A program made the position numbers and the translations under genes. Positions 1 through 13,611 of a stretch of DNA of 64,000 nucleotides are shown one piece after another (the first letter of the stretch is position 1; the number at the start of each line of letters is the position of its first letter). A model generated the notes under the pieces. The model was not told where the DNA came from, did not search any database, and saw only the letters and a list, made by a program, of their open reading frames with translations. Source of the stretch: Helicostylum pulchrum (Eukaryota; Mucoromycota; Mucoromycetes; Mucorales; Mucoraceae); NCBI GenBank assembly GCA_025677825.1, contig JAIXMO010000002.1, positions 620,001-684,000 of the forward strand, written 5' to 3'.

Positions 1-3000
1 AAACGCTAAGTGTAGCAGGTCTCGAAGGTCTAGCTAGATTATTGGAACTGCTGACGAATTACTTTAAGGTAGAGATAGGAAAGAAATTACTGGATCATTT
101 AAAGCAATGGGCTGAACCCAAGGTGCTGCAAGAAGCTGCTGGGAAGCCACTGAGTGAAAATCATGAAATCAAAATCATTGTTGCTATCCTTAATATTTTT
201 CATTTATTACCGGCTGCAGCTCATATCTTTTTGGATGAGTTAATCACGGTTGTGTTGGAAATGGAGGGCCATTTACGAAGATCGGTTTCAAGTCCGTTTA
301 GACCCAACTTGATCAAATACCTTACGCGTTACCCCACTGAAACAGTTGCCTACTTTTATGAAAAATTGGATAACCCAAGCTGCTGTCAATTGTTTACAGA
401 CATTTTAAATATCGAAAATGCGTCCAGACTACGTGACGAAGTAGCCAACACTTCGGCAGAATTAATCAGTAAAACATTTGAAATTGTTGATCAGTCAGAA
501 AGTAACACACCTGCTTCTGTGCTGCATTATCGCGGTGTGATGATTGTACATACACTGGTTAATTTCAACCCCAATTTCTTATCTACACATCGTAACGTCT
601 TGGACTGTTTACTAAACTTGTGGAGACAGCGACGTGGTAAACTATTAACTCAACAGCAAAAGGAAGAAGAGCAACAAAGTCTTTTAGTGACTCGTGAGTT
701 ATTATTACTGGCAAAGATCTTTGTTGGTTACTTGCGAAAGAACCCTGATGAAATCGATATCATTTTCGATCTGGTTGCTCTTTTCGCTCAAGAGGCTGTG
801 GTTGATCTGTCATTCTTGCAAAAATTCTTATTGGAAGATATCGCGCTTAAATCAAGTCCTAAACAAAAGAGGGTTATACTGGAAAAGTTCTTGGAGATGT
901 ATGCAGATGAATCCGTTTCTTCATTTATGAAGATGATGGCGTTACGTCAAGTTGTCAATCCAGCTTTATTAGCTACTTTAGTACGTAAAGATGATGAATA
1001 TACAGAGATTTGGGATATCAGTATGATGGAAATGTTGGATAAAAAGATTTGGGCAAACCTTATGATGGAGCCCTCTGACGATAACCAATATACCGAAGAT
1101 TCGTTGCGAATTGAGTTACTACAAATGACTGCCATGATTGTTCAGTATGTACCTCAATTATTAGCAGATCGTCGAAAGGAAGTCATCAAATTTGGATGGA
1201 ATTATTTACGTTTAGAGGATGCGACAAGTAAACAAGCGGCCTACGTATTAGTTGCTCACTTTATTGCTGCATATGATACACCAAGTAAAATTGCTATTCA
1301 AATTTATGCTGCTCTTTTGCGTGCTCATTCCTCTGAAGCCCGAGTCCTTGTCAAACAAGGTTTGGATATTATTGCTCCCGTCCTCCCAATCCGTATAGCC
1401 TCTCAAGGAAACGAACGCGTACCTACCTGGGTTCGATTGACTCGTAAGGTTGTGGTTGAAGACACCCATAGTATTTCTCAAATGGTTAACGTATACCAAT
1501 TGTTAATTCGTCATTCGGATTTATTCTTTGAGTACAGAGAACATTTCTTACCTCAAATTGTCAACACGTTACCTAAATTGGGACTTTTACAAAACGCTAC
1601 ACCTGAACACAAGATGTTGACTGTCGAGTTGGCTGAATTGATCATTAAATGGGAACAAAAGCGTATTGAATTAGAGTCAAACACTGAACCTGATTCACCA
1701 ACCAAACGTAAAATGGATATTGATGATGGGCCTGAAGAAAGTACAAGTCCTAGCAAGAGAGCTCAGATTCAAACATCTACTGGCGAAGTAAGAAGTGTAC
1801 CTACTAATGAAAGTAAACCAAACGCCAAAGAATATTCCCCAGGTTTGACTTTACGAGAGAACGTTGTTGGATACCTGGTACGCCTTTCTTGTATGGTGTT
1901 TAGCCCATCCGATATGATTCAAAAGAGACTTGTTCAAAGAACCATCGAACTAGTTAAATTATTCTTGAAACCTGATTTATGGCCCGATGTCCATGTTCGC
2001 TTTAACCATCTGGAACGCTCACTTATCTTTAAAGAAGCCAATGAAATGATTGTATCTAGTGTATGTAGCGCGTTGGAAATTTTAAATGCGGATATTACCT
2101 ATCGTGATACAAACTGGATTATTACAAGTATGGGTCAACTCTATCGATTATTGGAAGCAAGTATTAAATCCGAAAACTCTCGTATTCAAACTGCTTTATA
2201 CCCTGTTCTGGTTCGTATTATTGAAGCCGTGAACAAAAATAAGATGGAGTTGATTGCTTCGGCTGAAGATATACCTTTGGAGGAAACAAGGGTCAAGATT
2301 GAAGGTGAAGATACCACTATGGCTATTACACATGAACCTGAACAAACTCCTGAGGTCGTCGCCTTTATGGCTCTCATTGATACCACTATCAAGGAAGGTT
2401 TAACAAATATGACCAATATATACAGCGTACTTAAACTGTTGCAAGCAGCAAGTAGCAGCCAAAGTGAATATTTAGACCCCTATGTACCCGGTATAGTTAA
2501 GATGCTTCAATTATTAACCAAGGAACATACTTTACCCTCTCATTCTGCACCAAGCATGACATATGAATCCCAAGTTAGTTTACTGATATTAGGGCTTTCT
2601 CTTTTAAAGAAGCGAATTGCAAATTTAGGAGATCAACGTCGTTGGTTCTTAACTTGTCTTATTCAGTTAATTGAGAAATCACCCGATGTACAACTTTTAC
2701 GAAATATTCTTGATATGCTTAGCGAATGGGTACTTGATAAGGTAGAGCCTATTCCTACCATAAAGGAAAAGGCAGGTTTACTTGGAAAGATGATGACGAT
2801 CGAAACTCGACACAATGCGAAACTGACGGAAGATTTCTTAAGCCTGGTGCTTAAGATTTATAGTAATCCAACCTTTGCAAGATCTGAACTTACAGTTCGT
2901 ATGGAACAAGCCTTTTTATTAGGCACCAGAAATGAAAATCCAATCGTTCGAGCACAATTTATGGAAATCTTTGATCAAAGTATTAGTCGACCTTTAGCTA

Positions 3001-6000
3001 CTCGATTAAACTACATTTTAGGTGTACAAAATTGGGAACCTTTAGCTAATTCGTTCTGGTTACATCAAGCGTTGGATTTGTTAATTGGATCAGTAAAGAT
3101 TGATACACATGTGTCTGCGCCTTATACCCTCAAAGTAAAACCTATTGGTATATTTAAAAGCGACGATGAACATTCTGGAATGGAAGTAGATGTTGTTGTA
3201 CCCGATGCAGTCGCTGATATCGTTAAGAAACATCGCGAGTTTTTAAAGACTTTACAAGGCGTTCAATTCAAAGATACTTTGGATGATATCCGTCAATTAC
3301 AGTACTTGGATGATGATACAGCATTTAAACTCTGGGTTGATTTGTTCCCCATGTGCTGGACTGCACTTTCCAGTGTAGAGCGTCATGATATTAACAAGGT
3401 ATTGAATGTATTGCTTTCCAAAGATTATCACTCCAAGCAATCCGAGCGTCGACCCAATGTGATCCAAGCTTTATTGACCGGTATTTCAAACACTAATCCA
3501 CCAATTCAATTGCATTCTCATTTGGTAAAGTATTTGGGTAAAACTCATAACTGCTGGCACACTGCTGTTGAAATGCTTCAAAAGCAAGTGATCACTGGAA
3601 GGTTAGTTGACGTGCCTAAAGAAGATCAAGTAAATCAACAACGAACTTTGGATTCACTTGCTGAAATGTATACTTCATTAAGTGAAGAAGACATGCTCTA
3701 TGGTCTTTGGCGTCGTCGTAGTGTTTATTCCGAAACAAACTTGACGGTATCTTATGAACAATGTGGTATGTGGCAGCAAGCTCAACACATGTATGAAAAT
3801 ATTCAAATCAAGGCTCGTGGTGGAGTATTGGCTCATACCGAATCTGAAAGTATGTTCTGGGAGGATCATTGGATTATGTGCACACAAAAATTACAACAGT
3901 GGGATATATTGTCTGATTTGGCTAAACATGATAATAACACTGGACTGTTACTTGAGTGTGCTTGGCGTTTATCCGACTGGACTGCAGAACGTGAGTCATT
4001 GGAACAATCATTACACCAACTTTCTGATTTCCCTGCTCCTCGTCATAAGGTCTTTGAAGGATTTTTGTCACTGATAAAGTCTCAAACTAGTCAAGATCAA
4101 CTTCCTGAATTTACACGTATCTGTGAAGAAGGTGTTCAATTAGCGCTTCGCAAATGGCACTCTTTACCTACTGTCGTCACTCAAAGTCATTTACCTTTAT
4201 TACAAACGTTTCAACAATACTTGGAGCTTTCAGAAGCTAGTCAAATCTTTAAAAGTTTATCAAGTACTACAGCTCAAAATTTAGACCAACGATCTGCTGA
4301 ACTTCGTAGTATTTTGGGTACATGGCGTGAACGTTTACCTAATATGTGGGATGATATCAACGTATGGAGTGATTTAGTTGCATGGCGTCAACATATATTT
4401 AGCGCTATTAATCGAACTTACTTACCATTGATTCCGTTACTTCAACCTGTTGCTGGTCAAACCAATACTAGTAGTGGACATTCATATGCTTACCGTGGAT
4501 ACCATGAAACCGCTTGGATTATCAACCGATTCGCACATGTTGCTCGTAAGCATCATCTTTACGATGTCTGTATCAACTACCTTACCAAGATTTATACACT
4601 TCCTAATATCGAAATTCAAGAAGCCTTTTTAAAGTTACGCGAACAAGCTAAATGTTATTATCAAAACCCTAATGAATTGACAGCTGGTCTCGATGTTATA
4701 AATAACACAAATCTCATGTATTTCACTCATCAACAAAAGGCCGAATTCTTCACACTGAAGGGTATGTTCTTGGCAAAGTTACATCATAATAATGAAGCCA
4801 ACGAAGCATATGTAAACGCCGTACAAATTGATATGACGTTACCTCGTGCCTGGGCCGAATGGGGTAGATACAATGACCGTCGATTCAAGGAAAACCCTAA
4901 AGATTTATCCTGGGCCAACAGTGCCGTCAGTTGTTACTTACAAGCTTCTGGACTCTACAAGAATGCCAAGGCTCGTAAACATCTTTTACGTATTTTATGG
5001 TTACTTAGTTTAGATGATCAAAACGGAACTATTTCTCGCGCTGTAGAAGGGTACAAGGGCGAATGGCCTGTCTGGTACTGGATCACATTTATTCCACAAC
5101 TATTAACTGCACTGCAACATCGTGAAGGTAGACATGCTCGTTCCATATTGATTCGTATCGCTAAGCAGTACCCTCAAGCTCTTCATTTCCAATTGAGAAC
5201 CGCAAAGGAAGACATGTTGAAACGTGCTAGTGTTTTGCAAGCTAGTATGGCAGCTGAGGCAGCTCAACAAGAAGCTACTGCTACCACCGCATCTCAACCT
5301 TCTTCCGTGAAAGATGAGTCTATGGACATTGATCAGGAAATAAAGCAAGAGGAAGAACCTATGGATATCCCCGAGGAAAAGAGTGAAGCGAATGATTCGA
5401 ATGCTGCTATGGAAGAAGCTTCGAGTGAAAAGGAATCTACACCTATTGCTCAACCTTCACCTGCTATAAGTAACGCTAGTGAGAATATATCTGTATCCAC
5501 TTCTCAACAAGGTGCCTTTGTAGGTAATAGAGGTCCTTTACCAACTCAAATTAATCCTACACCTGCTGTTGCTAGTCCTTTGGATGAAATTATGTCCATG
5601 TTGAAAACTGGGTATCCTTTGTTAGCCTTGTCCATGGAAACTATGGTTGATCAGATTCAATTAAAATTTAAGCCCCAAGCCGATGAAGATATGTACAGAT
5701 TGGTGGTTGCCTTATATAACGAAGGCGCACAAGTAAGTTATTTATATATATTATACACATGTAGTTTATTTAACCCGAATTTTTCATGTAGCAATTGTTA
5801 ACCCGTTTAACTAACCCTAATGATACTTTCCAATTGACACACGCTACGGTTGCTAATATTCACAGATTTGCAGATAGTTTATATCCTGGACATATGAAAT
5901 CTGCTTTTGTCAATGATTTTGCCAAAACGAAATTGAATCTTGAAGAGTATGTAGCAAAGTTACGTTTATGGCGAGATAAATTTGAAGCAATGTTGGATGC

Positions 6001-7425
6001 TAGACCTCGTAAACATAAATTGGAAGCGTCTAGTCACTACCTTGTAGAATTCCAGCATCAAAAGTTCGACGATGTAGAGATTCCTGGACAGTATTTGATG
6101 CTCAGGGATAATGCCAACGACTTTTTACGTATTGATAGATTCTTACCAGAGGTAGAGATTGTTCGAAGTTATGGAAACTGTTATCGTCGTTTGACTATTC
6201 GTGGACATGATGGTACGGTACATCCTTTCCTTATTCAAAACCCTGTTGCGCGTCAGTTCCGTAGAGAAGAAAGATTAATGCAACTGTTCCGTATGTTGAA
6301 TTATATACTGGAACGAAGAAAGGAAAGTAGAATGCGAAATTTGGTGTTCCATTTACCTGCTATTGTTCCCCTTGCTCCTAATGTACGCATGGTTCAAGAT
6401 GATACCTCTTACACTTCCTTGTACGATATTTATGAGGATCACTGTGATAGTGTACACATGCATAAAGATGACCCGTTGGTTTACTTTGTTGAAAAGTTTA
6501 AGAGTAATATTAATGCTCAAAAAGATGTAAGTATTTGTTTCTTGATATCACTGAAAAAAATAAATAAAAAACTAATATATATATTTCCATGTAGATGCTT
6601 AATCAAAAGACAGAACTTTTGAACTTGCGTATGGAAATTAATGATTATATCTCGACTAATATGGTTCCTTCTAATATTCTTAGCAAGGTAAAAGTTTTTA
6701 TTTTTACATTTTTAAAAAAAGGGTGTTTATTAACTTGTTAAACTCTATTTTAGTACTTGTTTAAAACTATGAGCTCTTATACTGACTATTGGATGCTCCG
6801 TAAGCGATTCATCTCTCAGTATGCTACAGCTACATTGATGTCTTACATATTCAGTGTAGGTCATAGAATGCCTCATAAGATTATGATCGCTCGTAGTACC
6901 GGTAATGTATGGATGACAGAACTCTTACCAGGTAAATATACATATAATATTTTAAAGAAAACAGTAGTAACTGATAAAAAATAAATAATAGGTTGGAATG
7001 CATCAAATCCTTTGTTTGGTAACGGTGAAGCGATCCCTTTTAGATTCACGCCCAACATTCAAGAATTTATGACGCCTATTGGTATTGAAGGTTTATTCAC
7101 CAGCTCTCTTATGGCAACAGCACGCTGTTTAACAGAACCCGAATTCGAATTGGATCAATATCTTTGTTTATTTGTTAGAGATGAACTTGCAACATGGCAT
7201 TTAGCTAACCATCGTTCAGTTACAGATGCTCAGTTCCGCGAAAGAATCAATACGAATGTAATTCAAGTACAGACCAAAGCTCAATTCTTGTCTTGTAAAT
7301 CCGATCGTGAAAAGACCTTGAATACTGGAAAACCCTTGAACCAAAATGTTATTGATTTGATATCTCAAGCTAGTAATCCTCAAAAGATGGCGCAAATGGA
7401 ATGTACCTGGATGCCTTGGTTATAA
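1..7425 (+). CDS. TRA1: Tra1/TRRAP, PIKK-family pseudokinase scaffold of SAGA and NuA4 (5' truncated by window)
   Basis: The reading frame is open from base 3, so the gene starts upstream of the window. Exons: 3-5732, 5792-6526, 6595-6687, 6754-6931, 6992-7425 (about 2389 residues, against roughly 3700-3800 for full Tra1). Most of it is HEAT/TPR-like helical repeat followed by the FAT region. The last ~450 residues are the PI3K-like domain, ending in a short FATC tail (CTWMPWL). As is known for Tra1/TRRAP, the kinase motifs are degenerate: the catalytic-loop position reads GHRMPHKIMIA without the usual Asp, and the DFG position is replaced by a WMTELLPG stretch. A Ser/Lys-rich segment with basic clusters (TKRKMD, SKRAQ) near base 1700 and an acidic Gln/Glu/Ser linker near 5240-5520 are low-complexity inserts. 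By family it is the nuclear activator-binding scaffold of histone acetyltransferase complexes. Identification is very secure. Confidence 0.96.
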
Positions 7426-7832
7426 TATTGTATCATCCTTTTTACATACTTTTAAAAATAAAAATAAAAAATGCACATTGTGTTTCCGAAAGCATCATGC
7501 ATTGACCTAAAAAATAAATTTTCATGGTCCCAATTTTCGCATTATCTTTTCTCGTAACTAGCCATACCCTCGTTTAAATATAGGCAACTCTGGTTTATTT
7601 AACACAATTCTTTCAAGAATCGAAAGATATGCATACACACACAAATATCACTTTTTGCATATTATTTTTTTAAAAAAGAAGGTTTGACTTTAAAAAAATA
7701 ATACTTTTTTTTGGGGAAAAAAGCATAGATTCTCCCTCGCGCCTTTTCTTTTCTTTTTATTACCTCGGTTAAAAACAGTAAAAACTACTACACTAGAACA
7801 AAAAAAAAAAAAAAAAAAAAGAATATTATACC

Positions 7833-9754
7833 ATGTCGTACATGACGAAAGACCAACTTGGTAACTATCTATAATTATTTTCTTCTTCTTTCCCTTCCAT
7901 TTTACTTACCAAAAATGTCACTAGAAAACTATTTAAATGGTTTACCTTCTAACAACAAAGAAAAGAAGTCAGAATACAGTCAAATAAAAAATGAATTAGT
8001 TTATCCAATGAAGCAAATGTCGGTACAAGAAGAAGAGCAAGAAGAAGAGATATCTTATGAAACTATCCAAGAAAGAATGAAGCGTTTACGTAACGCAACA
8101 GGTACAGTATTAGACTCGACACCTGTAATGACTCCAGCTTTCCCAGAGACACCTAAACCAATGGTCCCAACCAAACCATCTTTCTCTTCATCTTCCACTT
8201 CGGATGCATTTGAAGCTTCTTTAAACCCAAGGTCGTACACTCAAAGACGTCAGCAGCAGTATCAAAAGCAACCCGAGCAACCCGAGCGACAGCCCGAGCG
8301 ACAACCTGTAACAACAACACCGCAACGCCAATCCTATGCTTCACCCGTACAAGCCAAACCAACCATACCACCGCCATTGAAAACACACCGTCAACAACAG
8401 TATGTTTCACCTCAGTCTCCTGTACAAAAGAAACCCACCACACCACCTCTTCCACCTTTTATCAGTACACCTGTTACACCACCACCTGCTGTTCCCAACA
8501 GCCCTAGACCACCTAAACCTAATAATAACAACCGAGATTCGCTGGTACGTACATTAAACCCAATCTATGCCGGTTTAGAATGTCCTGCCTGTAATAAACC
8601 AATTGAAGGATCAGTTGTTTCAGCCATGGAAAAAATCTGGCATACGCAGTGCTTCAGATGTACTACTTGTCACAAGACCTTGGAAAACGAACAGTATTAT
8701 GAAAAGGATAACGAGCCTTATTGTGGAAAGGATTATAGAAAATTGTATAGCTTACATTGTGATTTTTGTCATGAACCTATTGAAAACGTAAGCATATATA
8801 AAAAAAAAGGCAGTATGTGTGTTGTGGTAAACTGATAATAGTTCTGTTGTATATAGAGTGCTATTAGTGCTTTAGGTAAACATTATCATGAAGGGCATTT
8901 TGGATGTACTGCTTGTCAAAAGCCATTTGGAGATCATAATGCGTTTATGGTATATGAAGGTAACCCATACTGTCAAGAAGATTATTTAGAGATATGTGGT
9001 AAAAAATGTAGTGGATGTAGAGAGTATATTTCAGGAGAATATATTAATGCGCTAGATCAAGAGTGGCACAAGAATTGCTTTAACTGTTTTGTAAGTTCCC
9101 AAAAAAAAAAAAAAAAAATAACGAGTAAAAAAAAAGGAAAACTATACTTACACGTTTTTTTAAAATTAGGATTGTAAGAGACCATTTTCAAATGGTACCT
9201 TTTTAGTCAAGGATAATAAACCTTATTGTGAAGAACATTATCATAATCCTATGAAGAAAGTATCTCCAAAGCCTTTAAAGAAACCTGTAACAATATCACG
9301 AGAAGATACTAGAGCTCCACCGCCTACTATTAAACCAAAGCCTCCTGTGATTAGTAGAAAACCAGATTTATCTACCACCAAGCCAGAACCTCCTCAAGTA
9401 AAGCGACCTGAAATTAATAATTATCGTTCATCCAGCAGTAATATAAAAACTGAGCCTATTATTGCGAGAAAAAAGGTAACGGGTACTAATACAGGATCTA
9501 AAGTATGTCATCAGTGTAAGGAAATTATCGATGGACCTTGTGCTACGGCATTAGGTCATGATTTTCATATCCATCATTTCCAATGCTCTTACTGTAAAAG
9601 AGCGTTATCTTCACGTGTTCCAGGTAAATTTTTTGAAATTTTACAGCAAAAAAGAAAAGAATGCTAACCTTTTTTAAAAAAAATAGGAATGTGGCAAGGA
9701 GATAAACATGGTGAATTAACATGTAAAATGTGTGCTTTTAAACAAACTGAATAA
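7833..9754 (+). CDS. Four-LIM-domain paxillin-like protein
   Basis: Exons 7833-7860, 7925-8787, 8857-9090, 9170-9623, 9687-9754 give 548 residues. The first ATG (ACCATG context, after a poly-A run) opens a 28-nt exon; splicing a 64-bp intron joins it to the frame of a second ATG at 7915, which lies inside that intron and would be the start if the intron is retained. The N-terminal half is low-complexity, rich in Pro, Gln and Ser, with several PPLP-type stretches that could bind SH3 domains. Four LIM zinc domains follow: CPAC/HTQC/CTTC, CDFC/HEGHFGC, CSGC/HKNC and CHQC/HIHHFQC. This arrangement (disordered N terminus plus C-terminal LIM array) is that of paxillin and fungal Pxl1, which act at cortical actin and cytokinesis sites. 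The spliced N terminus contains an LD-like motif (see findings). Family call is firm; the exact role is inferred. Confidence 0.88.
7861..7924 (+). other. Predicted first intron of the LIM gene, containing a second in-frame ATG
   Basis: The donor GTAACT follows CTTG, and the acceptor CACTAG ends in a codon split as G|AA. A CTTAC branch-like site lies 20 bases before the acceptor. Retaining the intron would put translation on the ATG at 7915; splicing it adds nine residues upstream and the same codon phase. Both forms are possible. Confidence 0.6.
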
Positions 9755-9899
9755 AATAATATATTACATACACGAGTGTGTGTTTGTGTGTGTGATTTGA
9801 TAAAGACATGTTTTATTTTAAATAATCATATGCCACTTTTTTTTTTTCGTATATATCCATACAAGCTGATAAAAAAAAAAAAAAAATGAAAAAAGAAAG

Positions 9900-12313
9900 T
9901 TATTGAAACTCTGGCTTCAATTCAAGCATACGAGTACTAGGATCATCTGAATTGCTACGTCTAGCTACCTTTCGTAACAAATCAGTGATAATACCTCGGT
10001 TTTGAGTATTGCTCTTGATACGCTTACGGAAATTCATGAGGAAGTCCTGGGTGGTCATTGGATGTCCACGTAAAGTGTCGATCACTTCTTGTTCTGTGAT
10101 CAAGTCAGAACTCTTACTTATCTTTCTTTGTTTAACATCAACGTTGCTAGCAGAGGCAGGTTCTTTCATCTTTCGCTTTTTACTATTCTCCTTGGAAGGA
10201 GATGAAGGAGTAGGTGAAGGACGGTGAGTAGGTCGAGATGGAGAAGAAGATGTGTTTAATGGTGAAGAAGGACGAGCTTCCTTAAGCGGAGATGAAGGTC
10301 TGACAGGTGAAGCAATTCTACCGGCAGGCGAACTCTCACGCTTATTAATATACAAGGATGGTGATCCAGGACGACCGATAGGCTTTGACATGCCTTCCTT
10401 CTTGACCTTGGCAGTGTGTGCCTTTTTGGGCATAACAGGTTTCGATGGTGGTGCAACTGCCTTTTTTTTAAGTGCTGGGTTTTTCTTATCCTTCTCGTTA
10501 TCTTCCTCACCATCTTCATCGTTTGCATCTGAATCAAGTTCTTCCGCCTGCGTAATAGTAAAAAAAAAAAAAAGAGAAAAAGAAAAGGGAAAAAAAATAT
10601 AATAAGATCAATTACAATAATACTTGTACATACACTCGTAATAAACTTACACTGGATGCATATGGGTCTGCATCATCGTCACTTTCATAAGCACGATTCT
10701 TTTCAAGATCACGAACTAATTTACGCATTTGCTACAATAATAAATGTAAGTAAACTCTCTTTCTTTTATACATTCAAATAATTAAAAAAAAGTACAAACC
10801 TTTCCTTCAGAAGTGAGCTTGCCCATTTCATCATATTCGTCGTTGACTTCTTGGTTACCAATAGCGAAATCTTTGATTTCTCTCTTGACACGATCCTGCA
10901 AATAATAAAAATATTTAGCTCGACTGTGACACAAAAAAGTCTTAATATTTCATATTTACTTTGCTGTCTTTAACTTCTTCATCTTCAACTTCGTGCTCGG
11001 CAGTTGTTTCATCATCATCTTGGAAGACATCATCGAAATCAAGATCATCCATATCTGAATCCTACAAGGTAAAAAAAAGAAAGGTTAATTTTAATTGGAA
11101 CAGATTTTTTTTTTTATATTTTTAAACTTTACTTGTCTGTTATTTCCTTCATCGTCAGATCCAGTCTTACTAAAATATTAAATATGCATTAATAAAAGTT
11201 TGGTAATAACGATAAATTACAAACTTACGCAACATCATCGGTGTCAACGACTTTCAATTTATTAGGACGAACAACGTCAGCAGTTTCTGCTTGTTCGTTC
11301 TCACGCTTCAACATCATCCATCTACCGTTTTCACGCTTTTGTTGTTTTTTCAACTATTTTTTTTTATATGTACAAAATAAAAATTAGCATTAAAATAAAA
11401 ATAAAATATATATGTGTGTACGTACCTGTTCCTCAGCTTCTTCTAATGTCAAAGTTTTAAAGTTACGTTTAGGTTGAAACTTATACCATCTATCAACAGG
11501 CATAACTTTAAAGCCATTATCCTATTAAATAATAAATAAGAAACCTTGTGCCAAAAATAAATAAATAATATAACTTACAGATAATACGAAAAACATATAA
11601 TCAGAACGTTGTCCACCTTCCAAAGTACCATTAAAACTATTATGAGAATCATAATCTTCTAAAATCCAAGGCCTGTGTTCTTGCTCCTTTAATTCTCTTG
11701 TATCTTCTTTTGCTAAATAAATTTGCTTTGTTCTCTTTTTAAACAACATTTGCTTATTACGAGTAGCACCACCTAAAGGAGCAATTAATGAAGTATCTGC
11801 ACCTGTTTTAGGTCCATGTTGAGGTTGAGGAGTGACTTGAGGACCATCGGGTGAGATTTCATTACCAAGATCTTCAACGTTTTTATTGATTTTATTGTTT
11901 GTATTATCGTTTGGAATAGCTGTGCCGGCCATGATAGCAGCAGCTTTTGCGGCAGCAGCAGCGGCAGCAGCGGCATTAGCAGCATTTTGTGCATTTAAAT
12001 TCTGAATGTATTGTCTGTAAGGAATAAAATTGGTTTCTTTACGATGCAATTTTACTGGACGAGCAAACTTATTTGGTTCTACTCTTTTATTTGATTTGAA
12101 ATCCATCAAGTGGTTTTGGCCACGCTTGGAGGTTGACATTAATTGAAACTCGTTAAATGTAAGTTCTTCTTGAGGTTGTTGCATTTGTTGTTGAGCTTTT
12201 TGTTGTTCCATTAACCGTTGAGCTCCCAAACCGGCTCTTAAAGGTCCGGCGCCACGGCGAACAGGTGCACGCACTTTACTTTTGTCTGTACGAGAGGTAT
12301 TATAAATGGACAT
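9900..12313 (-). CDS. TFG1: TFIIF alpha subunit (RAP74/Tfg1)
   Basis: Eight exons on the minus strand: 12313-11579, 11521-11426, 11353-11229, 11169-11133, 11061-10960, 10895-10800, 10731-10651, 10547-9900; 639 residues. TFIIF binds RNA polymerase II and is needed for initiation and early elongation. The N-terminal dimerisation/triple-barrel part is split in two: an FNEFQLMS segment and, after an Ala-rich and Asn-rich insert, the hallmark RPWILEDYDSHNSFNGT followed by DYMFFVLS and GFKVMPVDRWYKF. The middle is acidic (several DDD/EED clusters), then Lys/Ser/Pro-rich with repeated SPxRPSSP units. The last ~70 residues (TEQEVIDTLRGHPMTTQDF onward) match the RAP74 C-terminal winged helix. A possible 5'UTR intron (donor GGTACGTC near 12403, acceptor CTTTAG just before the ATG) precedes the start. 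The 3' end converges on the LIM gene with about 145 bp between stop codons. Confidence 0.95.
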
Positions 12314-12496
12314 TTGTAAAGGATCTAAAGTTAAAAAAAAAGGAAAAAAAAAAGGAAAAAAATAATAATATTTAAACGTTGTAAAAGTTGTCACGAATGA
12401 CGTACCGAGTTTTTTTTTTTTTTTACAGTTCTTTTTAAATGCGCATACAATGATTTTTTATCTGACAGAATAAAATTAAACAAACAGACAACATAT

Positions 12497-12564
12497 TAGT
12501 GTATATCATTTAGTACCATCAAGGGTAAAGTAGTGTATATAATTTAATACGATCAAGGATAAAG
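12497..12564. repeat. 34-bp tandem direct repeat, two copies
   Basis: Two adjacent 34-bp units begin TAGTGTATAT and end GATAAAG or GGTAAAG; they differ at only a few positions. It lies about 180-250 bp upstream of the TFIIF alpha start codon. It may be a simple duplication; nothing ties it to regulation. Confidence 0.7.
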
Positions 12565-13439
12565 ATTTGTGCATAACCAAGTTATTACGCGATCGTAGCA
12601 GGTGTGGTACAAGCAAAAAAAAAAAAATCAATTTGTTTTCTGGTGCTTATTCCAAGCGACAACGATACGCCTGTTTATTATAGGTATTAGCAAGTCCTTT
12701 TTTTTAACTATTCATTAACTGTACTATCTCTTTACTACTCTATCAATTAGATAATTTTACAAAAGTACAGCTATTTCAAAACGACCGCATTAATCAGCTG
12801 TGCCTGATTCATCACAACTACTCCCTTCAAGTGTAACTTTTTTTACCTGTAAATTGTGCTTACTGTAGGAGATAAAATTTATGAGAATGGGGGGAGGGAA
12901 GGTGAGACTTGGATCTGATAAAATATAGAGACCTTTGTTTGGGTGTGCGCTAAGTTCCCTTAACCATGGGTATGTCTGTGGTAAGTGCTTTTGTGTCCGT
13001 TTCATCAAAGGAAAAAATACGTTTTTTTCGCTGAAAGCACGTGTATTAAAATATACGCTTGATAAGCATGTCTTTATAAAGAAAAAAAAAATAGGACTAG
13101 TTGTCAAAAAAAAAACAGGCAGTCTAATTTTAACCTTATTAGTTTTTTTTTTACAAAGATAACCTCATATAAAACATATGACTTGAGCACGAGCAAATGG
13201 TACGGCTTTTGATAGCTATATTATTGGTCGCAAGCTATTGATCTGCGTGTACAGCTACTCTCTACAAAATGTCACAATGCGTTCTTAAAATCTTTAAAAT
13301 AGATAGCCGAGACAGAAATCATACAGATAAAAATAGAAGCAATACAAGTGATTAGATTTGAAGCAAAGTTGTGGACCTCGTATCATTTTTTACTTACTTA
13401 TCAAAGATAAAGAACCCGATTTCCAATTTTGTCATAAAA

Positions 13440-13611
13440 TTTAAAATCAGGAGGATTGAAGTCATTAATCAACGGCCTTAGTATTATCGAAGCAGAAGAA
13501 GGCAGGATTGACGATGAGAATAGGAGTGCAAGTGACGCTGAGAGTAGTTATGATACTAGTGACGCTGAAGATATCGACAATGAACAAGCCGAAGCACATG
13601 CTTTAAACTGA
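13440..13611 (+). pseudogene. Possible remnant of an acidic coding sequence
   Basis: An open frame without an ATG encodes about 56 residues rich in Asp, Glu and Ser (SDAESSYDTSDAEDIDNEQA) and ends in TGA. Codon-like composition in a region that otherwise looks non-coding suggests a decayed last exon. No homology is recognised and chance cannot be excluded. Confidence 0.2.

Noticed and set aside
5103..5453. 116-codon minus-strand frame within TRA1
   Set aside because: A shadow of the coding strand; the plus frame has clear family similarity.
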